Assembly (NCBI GenBank): GCA_001898625.1
Contig: MKUP01000007.1
Location: forward strand, 231,381-295,380
Direction: 5' to 3'
DNA: 64,000 bases
DNA from: Burkholderiales bacterium 67-32
GTDB taxonomy: Bacteria > Pseudomonadota > Gammaproteobacteria > Burkholderiales > Burkholderiaceae_B
Of the stretch, positions 1 to 7,917 are shown one piece after another; position 1 is the first letter of the stretch; each line of letters begins with the position of its first letter. Both the position numbers and the translations under genes were made by a program. The notes below the pieces were generated by a model. That model did not search any database. It had not been told where the DNA came from and saw nothing but the letters and a program-made list of their open reading frames with translations.

Positions 1-709
1 GTGCCTCGGGCTCGAGCTCGTCTTCCAGCGCCAGTCCGGCCACGATCAGCGCGGCCACCGCTTCGCCGCTACGGCCGAACACCGGGCAGGCGAGCGTGCC
101 CACGCCGGGCCGCATCTCGCTCAGCCCGAATGACAGGCCCCGGGCCGCGCGTATCGCTTCCAGCCGCTCCGACGCGGCCGCGTAGCGTTCCTCGCCCACG
201 TGCGCGATGCCCTGTTCGCGCGGCCACGCGGCCAGGATGGCGCGCCCGCTCACGCTGGCGTCCAGCGGAAAATGCGTGCCGATGTCGGTGATGATGTTCA
301 GCGGCACCGACGGGGCCCAGATGCGTTCGATGATGACCACTTCGTCCAGCGCCGGCACGGAGATCGAGACGATCGCCCGGCGCTTGCCCACGCCTTTCTC
401 CTGCAACTCGATCGCGTGCGGCAGGGCGGCCCGCCGTATGCCCAGCCGGTCGTGCTGGGCCGTTCCCAGCACCAGGCATTTGGGGCCCAGCGCATAGACG
501 CCGTTCCGCGCCTGCACCATGCCCCAGAAGGCCAGGGTGCGCAGCACGCGGTGAACCGTGGTGCGGTCCAGTTCCGTGGCCTGGGCCAGTTCGAGCGCCG
601 AGGCGCCCCGCGGCATCCGCATCAGCACGTCGAGCAGGAACATGGCCCGGTCGATGACCTGGACCCGATTGCCGGGCGGCGCTGCGGAAGTTGAGGGCTG
701 GCGGGGCAT
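1..709 (-). CDS. IclR-family transcriptional regulator (3' end cut by window)
   Basis: Translating the reverse strand from an ATG at 709 gives an IclR-type regulator that runs off the window start with no stop. The N-terminal winged HTH (about residues 17-75) contains ALELAQATELDRTTVHRVLRTL, interrupted here only by its helix turn, followed by an effector domain with the family-typical YALGPKCLVLG and an SGRAILAAWP segment. An in-frame GTG two codons upstream (715-713) is an alternative start. The gene is divergent from the Bug receptor at 827, with 117 bp between them that carry repeats, so it probably controls that receptor and the neighbouring CoA-linked catabolic genes. The inducer is unknown. 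About 236 codons are seen, close to the usual 250-270. Confidence 0.85.
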   Translation of the reverse strand, partial: MPRQPSTSAAPPGNRVQVIDRAMFLLDVLMRMPRGASALELAQATELDRTTVHRVLRTLAFWGMVQARNGVYALGPKCLVLGTAQHDRLGIRRAALPHAIELQEKGVGKRRAIVSISVPALDEVVIIERIWAPSVPLNIITDIGTHFPLDASVSGRAILAAWPREQGIAHVGEERYAAASERLEAIRAARGLSFGLSEMRPGVGTLACPVFGRSGEAVAALIVAGLALEDELEPEA

Positions 710-762
710 GGACACGGTCGAGGGGATCGTTGACGTCGCGACATGGTATCGCTAATCTCCGA

Positions 763-791
763 GTGCGTATTACAAGCTTAATGTGCGTAAT
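763..791. promoter_or_regulatory. Divergent promoter region with 20-bp-spaced repeats
   Basis: GTGCGTA occurs at 763-769 and again at 783-789, a 20-bp period (two helical turns). ATTAC at 69-73 of this block (769-773) and GTAAT (787-791) form an inverted pair. It lies between the divergent IclR gene and Bug receptor in an AT-richer stretch. This is the likely binding site of the IclR regulator; that assignment is inferred from position only. Confidence 0.4.
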
Positions 792-826
792 ATGAACATA
801 ACCAACGGTCATGAGAGGTTGTCGCC

Positions 827-1798
827 ATGTCGTCCCTGCGTGCTTCCTGGTTTGCGTCGTTTCTTCTGCTGGCTACGGCATCCGCTGCAGCGGCGGACGG
901 ATATCCCTCCCGGCCGGTCAGGCTGATCGTGCCGTTCGCGGCCGGTGGCGCGGTGGACGCGGTCGCGCGCACGCTGGCGGCTCGCCTGTCCGAGCAGTTC
1001 TCGCAGAAGGTGGTGGTCGAGAACCGCGCCGGCGCCTCGGGCAACATCGGCGCCGAGGCGGTCGTCAGGTCGCCGGCGGACGGCTATACGCTGCTGTTCA
1101 CGGCCTCGACCCTGGTGGTCAACCCGCTCATCATGAAGGACAAGCCGCCCTTCGATCCGGCCCGCGACCTGACGCATCTCGCGCTGGTCGCCTCGGGGCC
1201 GCTGCTGTTCGTCACGCCCGCGTCGGCGCCGGCCGGGTCGGTCCAGGACTTCGTGGCCCAGGCCAAGGCGGCGCCCGACCGGTTCAATTTCGCGGTGGGC
1301 GGTTTCGGCGCGGCGGGCCACCTGGACGTGGAGTCGTTCAAGCATCGGGCCGGACTGGCCGTGCCCACCGTGCTCTACAAGGGCACCGGGCCGGCGCTGG
1401 TCGACCTGATGGGCGGGCAGGTCAGCGGCATGATCGATCCGCTGCTGACATCGCTGCCCCCGGTCAAGGCCGGCAAGCTCAAGGCGCTGGCCATCACCGG
1501 GAACAAGCGCAGCACGCTGGCTCCCGAGGTGCCGACGTTCGCCGAGGCGGGCTATCCCGAGGTCAACTTCTCGACCTGGTATGGCTTGTGGGGACCGGCG
1601 GGGCTGCCGGACTCCGTGGTGGACAAGCTGGAAGCCGCCGTCAAGCGTTTCGTGGCCGAGCCCGACACGCGCGCCTGGTTCGAGCGCCAGGGTCTCGAAC
1701 CGTCGGGGGTGTCGGGCGCCCGTTTCCGGGCCTTCATCGACCAGGAAACGGCCAAGTCGCGCGAGATCGTGAAGCTGGCCAATATCGCCGAGCAGTGA
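827..1798 (+). CDS. Bug/TctC-family periplasmic solute receptor 1
   Basis: A 323-residue tripartite-tricarboxylate-transporter substrate receptor. It has a Sec signal peptide (hydrophobic FASFLLLATASAAAA, cleavage near AAADG), then the family hallmark YPSRPVRLIVPFAAGG and VVVENRAGASGNIGAEAV. The length is typical (320-330). The family binds carboxylates or other small organic acids in the periplasm and hands them to TctA/TctB membrane proteins, none of which is nearby. A GAGAGG Shine-Dalgarno precedes the ATG. It is divergent from the IclR gene and converges on the acyl-CoA ligase (15-bp gap). The ligand cannot be read from sequence; a carboxylate later activated by the adjacent CoA ligase is plausible. 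Confidence 0.92.
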   Translation: MSSLRASWFASFLLLATASAAAADGYPSRPVRLIVPFAAGGAVDAVARTLAARLSEQFSQKVVVENRAGASGNIGAEAVVRSPADGYTLLFTASTLVVNPLIMKDKPPFDPARDLTHLALVASGPLLFVTPASAPAGSVQDFVAQAKAAPDRFNFAVGGFGAAGHLDVESFKHRAGLAVPTVLYKGTGPALVDLMGGQVSGMIDPLLTSLPPVKAGKLKALAITGNKRSTLAPEVPTFAEAGYPEVNFSTWYGLWGPAGLPDSVVDKLEAAVKRFVAEPDTRAWFERQGLEPSGVSGARFRAFIDQETAKSREIVKLANIAEQ

Positions 1799-1813
1799 CG
1801 AGACGCCCGGCGC

Positions 1814-3307
1814 TCAGGCTTCGTCCTCGAGCAGGGCCCGCACCTTGGCCCGCTGCACCTTGCCGTAGTGGGACTTGGGGATGGCCGGGGCGAAGCGGAT
1901 CACGCGCGGCTTCTTGAACCCCGACAGCGATTGGCGGCAGTGTTCCATCAGTTCCTCGGCCGTGGCCGCCGCGCCCGCGTGCAGCACGACGGCGGCGCCG
2001 ACGATCTCGCCCCACTCGGGGTCGGGCAGTCCGGCCGCGGCCGCTTCGGCAACGGCGGGGTGGCTGCACAGCGCGCGCTCCACCTCGTCCGGAAGTATGG
2101 ATTTGCCGCCGCTGCGTATCACTTCCTTCAGGCGGCCGGTGATGCGCAGTACGCCCGAGGCGTCCAGGATGCCGAGGTCGCCGGTGCGGAACCAGCCGTC
2201 GCGGAAGACCCGGGCGGTCAGTTCCGGCTGCCGCCAGTAGCCGGCTGCGACGTGCGCGCCGCGTATCAGCACTTCGCCTTCCGCGTCCGCCGGAGCGGTT
2301 TCCCCATCGCGTTCGATGCGGATCTCGCAGCCGAACAGCGGCCGGCCCACGCTGCGCACGGCTTGCGTCCGGGTCGCGGGAGCGGCCAGCGCGCCCGGCG
2401 GCTGGTAGCAGCTCCACGAGGCCTCGGTCAGTCCATACAGGATGCCGAAGCGCGGGCCGAAGGCCTCGATGGCGGCCAGGAAGGTGTCGGGCGGAATGGC
2501 CGCCGCGCCTACGTCCATGCTGCGCAGCGCGCCCAGGTCGTGGTCGGCGGGCCGGGTTTCCTTCAGCAGCCGCACGAGGTGGGTGGGGACCAGGGAAGTC
2601 GAGGTGGCGCGGTGGCGTTCCAGCAGTTTCAGGAAGCGCGCCGGCTCGAAGCGGCCCGCCAGTACGACCGAGCCGCCCGCGGCCAGCTGGGCCAGCACGA
2701 TGATGGCGGCGATCGGCCATAGCGGCCGCATGTTGAGCATGACGTCGCCAGGATGCTGGCCGCGTGCCATGACGATGTTCTGCAGGGCCGACGTGATGCT
2801 GCCGTGGGTGATGATGACGGCCTTGGGCGCGCCGGTGCTGCCGCCCGTGTAGTTGAGCGAGGCCATGGCGTCGGCGGCGGGCGTCGCCGCGGGCGCATCG
2901 CGGCTGCCCGCGTCGGCCTCCAGCGGGCGCAGCCGCAAGCCGGGCACGCGAGCGACCAGCTCGCGCGCGCGTTCGCCGTATTCGGCGCCATGGGCCAGCA
3001 TGCCGGCCTGGGCGTCGATCAGTTGCGCCGCCTGTTCGTCGGCGCTGAGCGCGGGGTCGAGCGGCACCCGCACCAGCCCTGCCGACATCGCGCCGTAGTC
3101 CCACAGCAGATAAGCGGGCGTGTTGTCTCCCAGGATGGCGACGCGGTCGCCGTCGCCGAGCCCGTCCGCGCGCAGCGCGTGGCCGAGTCCGAACACGCGC
3201 GCGGCGAACGACGGGAAGTCCAGGACGCTGCCGTCGCGCGCGTCCACGATCGCGGGCTGGCCGGGCCAGCGCTGCGCGCATCGTTGAAGCAGGGCACTGA
3301 TGTTCAT
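1814..3307 (-). CDS. AMP-forming acyl-CoA synthetase (acid:CoA ligase)
   Basis: A 497-residue ANL-superfamily adenylating enzyme that would convert a carboxylic acid, ATP and CoA to acyl-CoA, AMP and PPi in the cytoplasm. It shows the P-loop-like YTGGSTGAPKAV (about 153-164), the A5-type LYGLTE, the A8 hinge region with RTGDLG, GGKSILPDEVE, and the C-terminal lysine in YGKVQR that normally forms the adenylate. The start ATG at 3307 overlaps the stop of the upstream alcohol dehydrogenase by ATGA, so the two are translationally coupled. The substrate is unassigned. The neighbouring dehydrogenase and hydratase suggest a CoA-linked branched or aromatic acid pathway. Confidence 0.9.
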   Translation of the reverse strand: MNISALLQRCAQRWPGQPAIVDARDGSVLDFPSFAARVFGLGHALRADGLGDGDRVAILGDNTPAYLLWDYGAMSAGLVRVPLDPALSADEQAAQLIDAQAGMLAHGAEYGERARELVARVPGLRLRPLEADAGSRDAPAATPAADAMASLNYTGGSTGAPKAVIITHGSITSALQNIVMARGQHPGDVMLNMRPLWPIAAIIVLAQLAAGGSVVLAGRFEPARFLKLLERHRATSTSLVPTHLVRLLKETRPADHDLGALRSMDVGAAAIPPDTFLAAIEAFGPRFGILYGLTEASWSCYQPPGALAAPATRTQAVRSVGRPLFGCEIRIERDGETAPADAEGEVLIRGAHVAAGYWRQPELTARVFRDGWFRTGDLGILDASGVLRITGRLKEVIRSGGKSILPDEVERALCSHPAVAEAAAAGLPDPEWGEIVGAAVVLHAGAAATAEELMEHCRQSLSGFKKPRVIRFAPAIPKSHYGKVQRAKVRALLEDEA

Positions 3308-4332
3308 GACCAGCCCTGCATGATCACCCGGCCTTCCACGGCCCGGGTGTCGAGAAGCTCGTGCGCGCGGCGGATCTCGTGGAAGGGCAGGGTGGCGGAG
3401 ATGACGGGGCGGATCTGGCCGCAAGCCAGCATCGCCAGCGCCTGGCGGATGTCCTCCAGCGTGCCGCTGCCCGATCCCATGACGCGTATCCGTCGGCCGA
3501 TCAACAGGCCGGGCAGCAGGTCCACCGCCTGGCCGTCTATGTTGCCGAGCACCACCACCGTGCCGCCCTGGGCCATGCTGCGCAGGGTCTCGGGCAGGGA
3601 CAGGCCCAGGTTGTCGATGGCGATGTCCACGCCTTGCTTGCCCGTGAGCTGCCAGGCCTGGGCGCTGAATTTCAGGTCCGGTGCCACGATCACTTCGTCG
3701 GCTCCGAGCGATTCCAGGTGCGCGGCCTTGGCCGGGCTCGACGTGACGGCAATCGAGCGGGCGCCCAGGGCGCGCACGATCTGGATCTGGTGCATGCCCA
3801 GGCCGCCGCTGGCGCCGGTGATGAGGACCGTGTCGCCGGGGCTGGTGCCGGCCAGGGTACGCAGCGCGCGCAGGCTGGTGCCTATCGGGCAGCACGACAG
3901 CGCCGCCGCTTCCCAGGGCAGGCCCCGCGGCACGGGGATGGCCATGGGCGCGGGCACGCAGACGTATTCGGCGTAGCCGCCGACGGTGTCGACGGCCGGC
4001 AGGCCCAGCGCGCGGCACATGTCCTGCCGGCCGCGCAGGCAGTTGCGGCATAGGCCGCAGAACTGGCGCTGGTAGATGACCACCGGGTCGCCCACGCGGT
4101 GCGTGATCACGCCATCGCCCACAGCCACGACCTCGCCCGAGGTCTCGTGGCCCAGGACGACGCCGGCGCGCGCGCCGGGCAGCTTGCCCGCGCGGTGCAG
4201 GACGTCATGGTGGCAGATGCCTGCCGCCTTGACCTGCACCAGGACCTCGCCCGGCGCCGGGGAGGGAGTGGGGACCTCGCGGATTTCCAGGGTGTCGGGT
4301 GCGCCGAAGGCGGAAAGGATGACGGCTTTCAT
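3304..4332 (-). CDS. Zinc-dependent medium-chain alcohol dehydrogenase
   Basis: A 342-residue MDR-family NAD(P)-dependent dehydrogenase. Catalytic zinc ligands are visible as Cys40 (AAGIC) and His62-Glu63 (GHE). The structural zinc lobe has four cysteines, C92, C95, C98 and C106. The Rossmann segment is ITGASGGLGMHQ. Its start at 4332 was chosen because the sequence MKAVILSAFG is the normal beginning of the family and codons upstream are unlike it. It is the first gene of a reverse-strand pair with the acyl-CoA ligase (ATGA overlap). It faces the enoyl-CoA hydratase across a 131-bp divergent promoter with a palindrome. It likely oxidises an alcohol or reduces an aldehyde in the same pathway. 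Confidence 0.9.
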   Translation of the reverse strand: MKAVILSAFGAPDTLEIREVPTPSPAPGEVLVQVKAAGICHHDVLHRAGKLPGARAGVVLGHETSGEVVAVGDGVITHRVGDPVVIYQRQFCGLCRNCLRGRQDMCRALGLPAVDTVGGYAEYVCVPAPMAIPVPRGLPWEAAALSCCPIGTSLRALRTLAGTSPGDTVLITGASGGLGMHQIQIVRALGARSIAVTSSPAKAAHLESLGADEVIVAPDLKFSAQAWQLTGKQGVDIAIDNLGLSLPETLRSMAQGGTVVVLGNIDGQAVDLLPGLLIGRRIRVMGSGSGTLEDIRQALAMLACGQIRPVISATLPFHEIRRAHELLDTRAVEGRVIMQGWS

Positions 4333-4353
4333 GGGTGGGGCGTCCTCGTTTTT

Positions 4354-4368
4354 GTGCATTATATGCAC
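4354..4368. promoter_or_regulatory. Palindromic operator between divergent ADH and enoyl-CoA hydratase genes
   Basis: GTGCAT and ATGCAC form perfect 6-bp arms around TAT. A nested ATTAT/ATAAT pair overlaps it. The surrounding 4350-4410 is strikingly AT-rich against high-GC neighbours and lies between two divergent start codons, so it is a good candidate for a repressor site controlling both transcripts. The regulator is not identified; the IclR protein at 1-709 is the nearest candidate on that side. Confidence 0.5.
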
Positions 4369-4463
4369 ATAATGTTTACTATTTACACATTTGCAGTATA
4401 GTTTGCATAGCCGGCAACCGCCTGTCAACGTATCGCCGGCGCCATTCACCGGAAGAGGCCTGC

Positions 4464-5213
4464 ATGGGTATCGACTATCGTCCGCTCGAAGGCGGCATCC
4501 ACGAGATCGTCATCAACCGCCCGGAGCGCATGAACGCGCTGGACGTGCCCGCCAAGCGGGAGCTGGGCCGCATCTGGCGCGACGCGGCGCAGGATCCGTC
4601 CGTGTCGGTGCTGGTGCTGCGCGGGGCGGGCGAGAAGGCCTTCTGCGCGGGCTCGGACATCAAGGAGATGCAGGCGACCGGCACCATGGTGGACACGCGG
4701 ACGCTGATGGACGCCATTCCCGGCATAGGCGTGGAGCTGCACAAGCCGGTGGTGGCGGCGCTGCACGGCTTCACCATAGGCATGGGCCTGACCCTGGCCA
4801 TCCACGCCGATTTCCGTATCGCCGCCGAGACCGGCAAGCTGGGATTCCCCGAAGTCCAGCACGGCATGCTCTCGGGTGTCAGCGCGGTCACCCTGCCAGG
4901 GCTGGTGGGCGAGCCGCGCGCGCTGGACCTGATGCTGACGGCCCGGCTGATCGAACCGCGCGAAGCGCTGCGCATCGGTCTGGTGGACGAGGTCGTGCCG
5001 GACAGCGTCGCGGCCGCGATGGCGCTGGCACGGCGCATCGCCTCGAATTCCGCGGCGGCGGTGGCGCAGACCAAGCGCCTGATACTGCTGGAGCGTCGCC
5101 GCCGTGCCCGCGATCATGCCGCCGCCATCGACGACGCGCGGCTGGCCATCCTCGAATCGAAAGAGTTCGGCGACGTGGTGGCCCACAAGCCCGGCGCGGG
5201 CCGCATCCGCTAG
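4464..5213 (+). CDS. Enoyl-CoA hydratase/isomerase (crotonase) family protein
   Basis: A 249-residue crotonase-fold protein starting at ATG 4464 after GGAAGAGG. The oxyanion-hole segments are present: AFCAGSDIKEM (about residues 62-72) and HGFTIGMGLTLAIHADFRIA. The GFPEVQHGM segment occupies the position of the catalytic-acid loop. The family hydrates or isomerises enoyl-CoA thioesters. It is transcribed divergently from the dehydrogenase-ligase pair and shares their promoter region, which suggests the three form one CoA-thioester degradation route. The exact reaction (hydratase, isomerase or hydrolase) is not decidable by eye. Confidence 0.88.
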   Translation: MGIDYRPLEGGIHEIVINRPERMNALDVPAKRELGRIWRDAAQDPSVSVLVLRGAGEKAFCAGSDIKEMQATGTMVDTRTLMDAIPGIGVELHKPVVAALHGFTIGMGLTLAIHADFRIAAETGKLGFPEVQHGMLSGVSAVTLPGLVGEPRALDLMLTARLIEPREALRIGLVDEVVPDSVAAAMALARRIASNSAAAVAQTKRLILLERRRRARDHAAAIDDARLAILESKEFGDVVAHKPGAGRIR

Positions 5214-5222
5214 GCGGCGCGC

Positions 5223-6149
5223 CTATCCGTTTATGCGCCGCCCCGCGTCCAGCAGGCGGCCGATGTCCTGGGCTACCAGCAGCTCCACCGTGCCCTGCGC
5301 GAGCTGCGACAGCGGCCGCTCGCGGGCGGTGGCCAATACAAGGTTGTTGCGCATGCGCGGCGAGCCGATGGTGGAGATCCGGAACGGGCCGCCTTCGACC
5401 GTGCTGGCGATGGGGGCCGCGCTGCGCGGCACGATGGCATAGCCCTGTCCGCTCAGCGCGAGCTTGAGCAGGGTGTGCACGGCGTCGACCTCGGCCACGA
5501 CGTTCAGCTTGATGCCGTGGGGCCGGCAGCCGGCCTCGATCACGTTGCGCACGGCGTTCGGAATGCTGGGCACCAGGACCGGGTACCGCTCCAGCTCCCG
5601 CGCCGCCAGCCGCGCCGGCAGTGGGAAGGCGGGCTTGGGGCGGCCGCACAGCACCATGTCCTCGCGATACAGGCTGCGGTATTCGAGCCGGGGGCTGGGC
5701 GGCGGGTCGAACAGCAGCGCGATCTCGATCTTGCCCAGGATCAGGTCCTCGCGCAGCGCGACGCTCAGGCCCTCGGAAACGGAAATCGATGCCTCGGGAT
5801 AGCGCTTGCGGAACTGCTTGACCAGTTCCGGCGTCAGCACGTGCGCGATGCGCGGGGGCAGGCCCACGGTCAGCCTGCCGGTGGGCTGCTCGCGCAGCGC
5901 CTGGATGTCGGCGCGGGCCTGCCGCGTCAGCTTCAGGATGGCGTTGCCGTAGGACAGCAGGCATTTGCCGGATTCGGTCAGCTCCACGCCGCGGCCGGTG
6001 CGGACCAGCAGGTGGGATTTCAGTTCGAGTTCGAGCAGGCGGATGTGGCGGCTGAGCGTGGGTTGGGAGACGCCCGCCACCAGCGCGGCGCGGGTCAGGC
6101 TGCCGAGTTCGGCCACGCGCACGAAGGATTCCAGCTGCTGCAGATCCAT
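5223..6149 (-). CDS. LysR-family transcriptional regulator
   Basis: A 308-residue LysR regulator starting MDLQQLESFVRVAELGSL, the standard N-terminal winged HTH, with SQPTLSRHIRLLE as recognition helix. The rest is a type-2 periplasmic-binding-fold effector domain, and the length is normal for the family. The reverse-strand reading frame continues upstream through the Bug gene, but translation must start at 6149 because only from there is the protein LysR-like. It is divergent from Bug receptor 2 with 132 bp between the starts, including an AT-rich stretch around 6150-6190. It probably activates that receptor and the genes to 9074. Confidence 0.9.
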   Translation of the reverse strand: MDLQQLESFVRVAELGSLTRAALVAGVSQPTLSRHIRLLELELKSHLLVRTGRGVELTESGKCLLSYGNAILKLTRQARADIQALREQPTGRLTVGLPPRIAHVLTPELVKQFRKRYPEASISVSEGLSVALREDLILGKIEIALLFDPPPSPRLEYRSLYREDMVLCGRPKPAFPLPARLAARELERYPVLVPSIPNAVRNVIEAGCRPHGIKLNVVAEVDAVHTLLKLALSGQGYAIVPRSAAPIASTVEGGPFRISTIGSPRMRNNLVLATARERPLSQLAQGTVELLVAQDIGRLLDAGRRING

Positions 6150-6281
6150 GGTATTTAATTTGTGGATATCAGATGTAGAAGCTATTTTATTGATGAAAAC
6201 GGCGCGCGTGCGCACAATGCCGCCTCTTGACGAAACGCCGCCAGCGGGATGCCGCCAAGGCGGCATGCACGAGGAGACCCC

Positions 6282-7256
6282 ATGCACATGTCCCGCAAAT
6301 TCCTGGTCCCGGCCGTTGCCCTGGCGCTGGCGTCCACGCTGGGCGCCGCGCGCGCCGACGGCTATCCTGACCGTCCCGTGCGCATCGTTATCCCGTTCGC
6401 GCCCGGCGGCAGCAACGACATCGTCGGCCGCCTGATCGGCGAGGAACTGTCCAAGAGCCTGGGGCAGCCGTTCATCGTCGACAACCGCGGAGGCGCGGGC
6501 GGTACCATCGGCACCGAGGTGGTGGCCAAGTCCCGTCCCGACGGCTATACGCTGCTGCTGATCTCGACCCCGCATACGGCGAATTCGACGCTGTACAAGA
6601 AACTGTCCTACGATCCGAACAAGGACTTCGCGCCCATTGCCCGGCTGGCGACAGCGCCGCTGCTGATTTCGGTCTATCCGGGCCTGCCGGTGAAGACGCT
6701 GTCGGACCTGATCGCCTACGCCAAGGCCAATCCGGGCAAGCTCAACTACGTGTCGTCCGGCGTGGGCAGTTCGCAGCATCTGGTCAGCGAGCTGTTCGAG
6801 ATCCGGGCCGGCATCTCGATGACGCACGTGCCCTACAAGGGCGCCGGCGCGGCCCTGACCGACGTTGCTGCGGGCCATGCCCAGGTGTCCGTCGGCACCG
6901 TGCTGCAGGCCCTGCCGCACGTCAAGGCCAACCGCCTGCGGCCGCTGGCCGTCAGCGGTACCCAGCGCCAGCCGGTGCTGCCCGAGGTGCCCACGGTCCA
7001 GGAAGCGGGACTGCCGGGCTACGACGGCGACAACTGGTGGGGCATCCTGGCGCCGGCCGGCACGCCGCCTGCCATCGTCGACAAGCTGAGCAAGACCATC
7101 GGCGACATCCTGGCCAAGCCGGACATGCGCCAGCGCCTGGCGGCCGAGAGCGCGTCGGTGGCCTATCTGTCGCCGGAACCCTTCGGCAAATTCATGGCTG
7201 GCGAAACGACCAAGTGGGCGGAGCTGATCAAGCGGCTCGGCATCCAGGCCGACTGA
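6282..7256 (+). CDS. Bug/TctC-family periplasmic solute receptor 2
   Basis: A 324-residue receptor with signal peptide (FLVPAVALALASTLGAARA) and the family motifs YPDRPVRIVIPFAPGG and FIVDNRGGAGGTIGTEVV. ATG 6282 is preceded by GAGGAG at 6271. It heads a forward run with the ferredoxin-fold protein (7291) and the enolase-superfamily enzyme (7914), under the divergent LysR gene. The ligand is probably a sugar acid or similar carboxylate processed by that enzyme; this is an inference from co-location. Confidence 0.92.
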   Translation: MHMSRKFLVPAVALALASTLGAARADGYPDRPVRIVIPFAPGGSNDIVGRLIGEELSKSLGQPFIVDNRGGAGGTIGTEVVAKSRPDGYTLLLISTPHTANSTLYKKLSYDPNKDFAPIARLATAPLLISVYPGLPVKTLSDLIAYAKANPGKLNYVSSGVGSSQHLVSELFEIRAGISMTHVPYKGAGAALTDVAAGHAQVSVGTVLQALPHVKANRLRPLAVSGTQRQPVLPEVPTVQEAGLPGYDGDNWWGILAPAGTPPAIVDKLSKTIGDILAKPDMRQRLAAESASVAYLSPEPFGKFMAGETTKWAELIKRLGIQAD

Positions 7257-7290
7257 CGCGTTAGGCAGGCCATTTCTGGAAGATGCATCT

Positions 7291-7917
7291 ATGAGTAGAC
7301 CCGCCGCGGTGTTGTTGCGGTATTCCCCGGTGCCCGCCGACCTGGCGGCCATCGAACGGCTGGCGGCCGAGGTGGCGGCCGCCCACCCCGGGTGCTTCGA
7401 GCGCGTGGACGCCAACCGTGCGCTGGACGGCTCCCATCTGTACCTGTACTTCTGGTCCGCGCTGCCCGGCGGCCTGGAACTGGCCGGCGCCATCACCGAA
7501 CGGGCCGGCAGGCTGCTGCCCGGCCAGGCCCCGGACGTCCTGGTCCTGTCGCCGGTGCAGGATCTGCCCGGTGTGTCGCAAGGCCAGCCGGCCACGCATC
7601 ACTACGTGGTCGAGACCGACGTGCGCCCGGAAGTGGCCGGGGACCTGTCGGACTGGTACGGGCAGGAGCACCTGCCCGGGCTGGCCGCCGTGGCGGGCAA
7701 CGTGCGTGCGCGCCGGCTGGTGGCGGACAATGCCGATGGCAGCCAGCGGTCGCTGGCCTGCTATGACCTGACCACGCCCGCCATCCAGCAGGATCCCGCC
7801 TGGCTGGCCGTGCGCGCGACCGACTGGAGCAGCCGCGTGCGCCCGCATTTCCAGAATACGCGCCGGGTCATGTGCGAACGGATCTACGCACTCGAACCCG
7901 GCCAAGGAGCGATATGA
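7291..7917 (+). CDS. Hypothetical protein, EthD-like dimeric alpha/beta-barrel
   Basis: A 208-residue soluble protein without signal or membrane segments. The second half has WYGQEHLPGLAAVAG and a later ACYDLTTPAI strand, the pattern of small ferredoxin-fold (dimeric alpha/beta barrel) proteins that act on polar metabolites. The N-terminal half looks like a degenerate copy of the same fold (LYLYFWSALPG). Its stop overlaps the start of the enolase-superfamily gene by ATGA, so the two are coupled. No activity can be assigned. It may be a lactonase, isomerase or binding partner for the product of that enzyme. Confidence 0.7.
   Translation: MSRPAAVLLRYSPVPADLAAIERLAAEVAAAHPGCFERVDANRALDGSHLYLYFWSALPGGLELAGAITERAGRLLPGQAPDVLVLSPVQDLPGVSQGQPATHHYVVETDVRPEVAGDLSDWYGQEHLPGLAAVAGNVRARRLVADNADGSQRSLACYDLTTPAIQQDPAWLAVRATDWSSRVRPHFQNTRRVMCERIYALEPGQGAI

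Noticed and set aside
1814..4051. A 745-residue fusion of the ligase with upstream sequence
   Set aside because: The first 248 residues are an out-of-frame reading of the alcohol dehydrogenase; the ATGA overlap at 3304-3307 gives the real start.
5223..7595. A 790-residue reverse-strand protein with LysR at its C-terminal part
   Set aside because: Only the part from 6149 downward is LysR; the upstream 480 codons are antisense to Bug receptor 2 and have no family resemblance.
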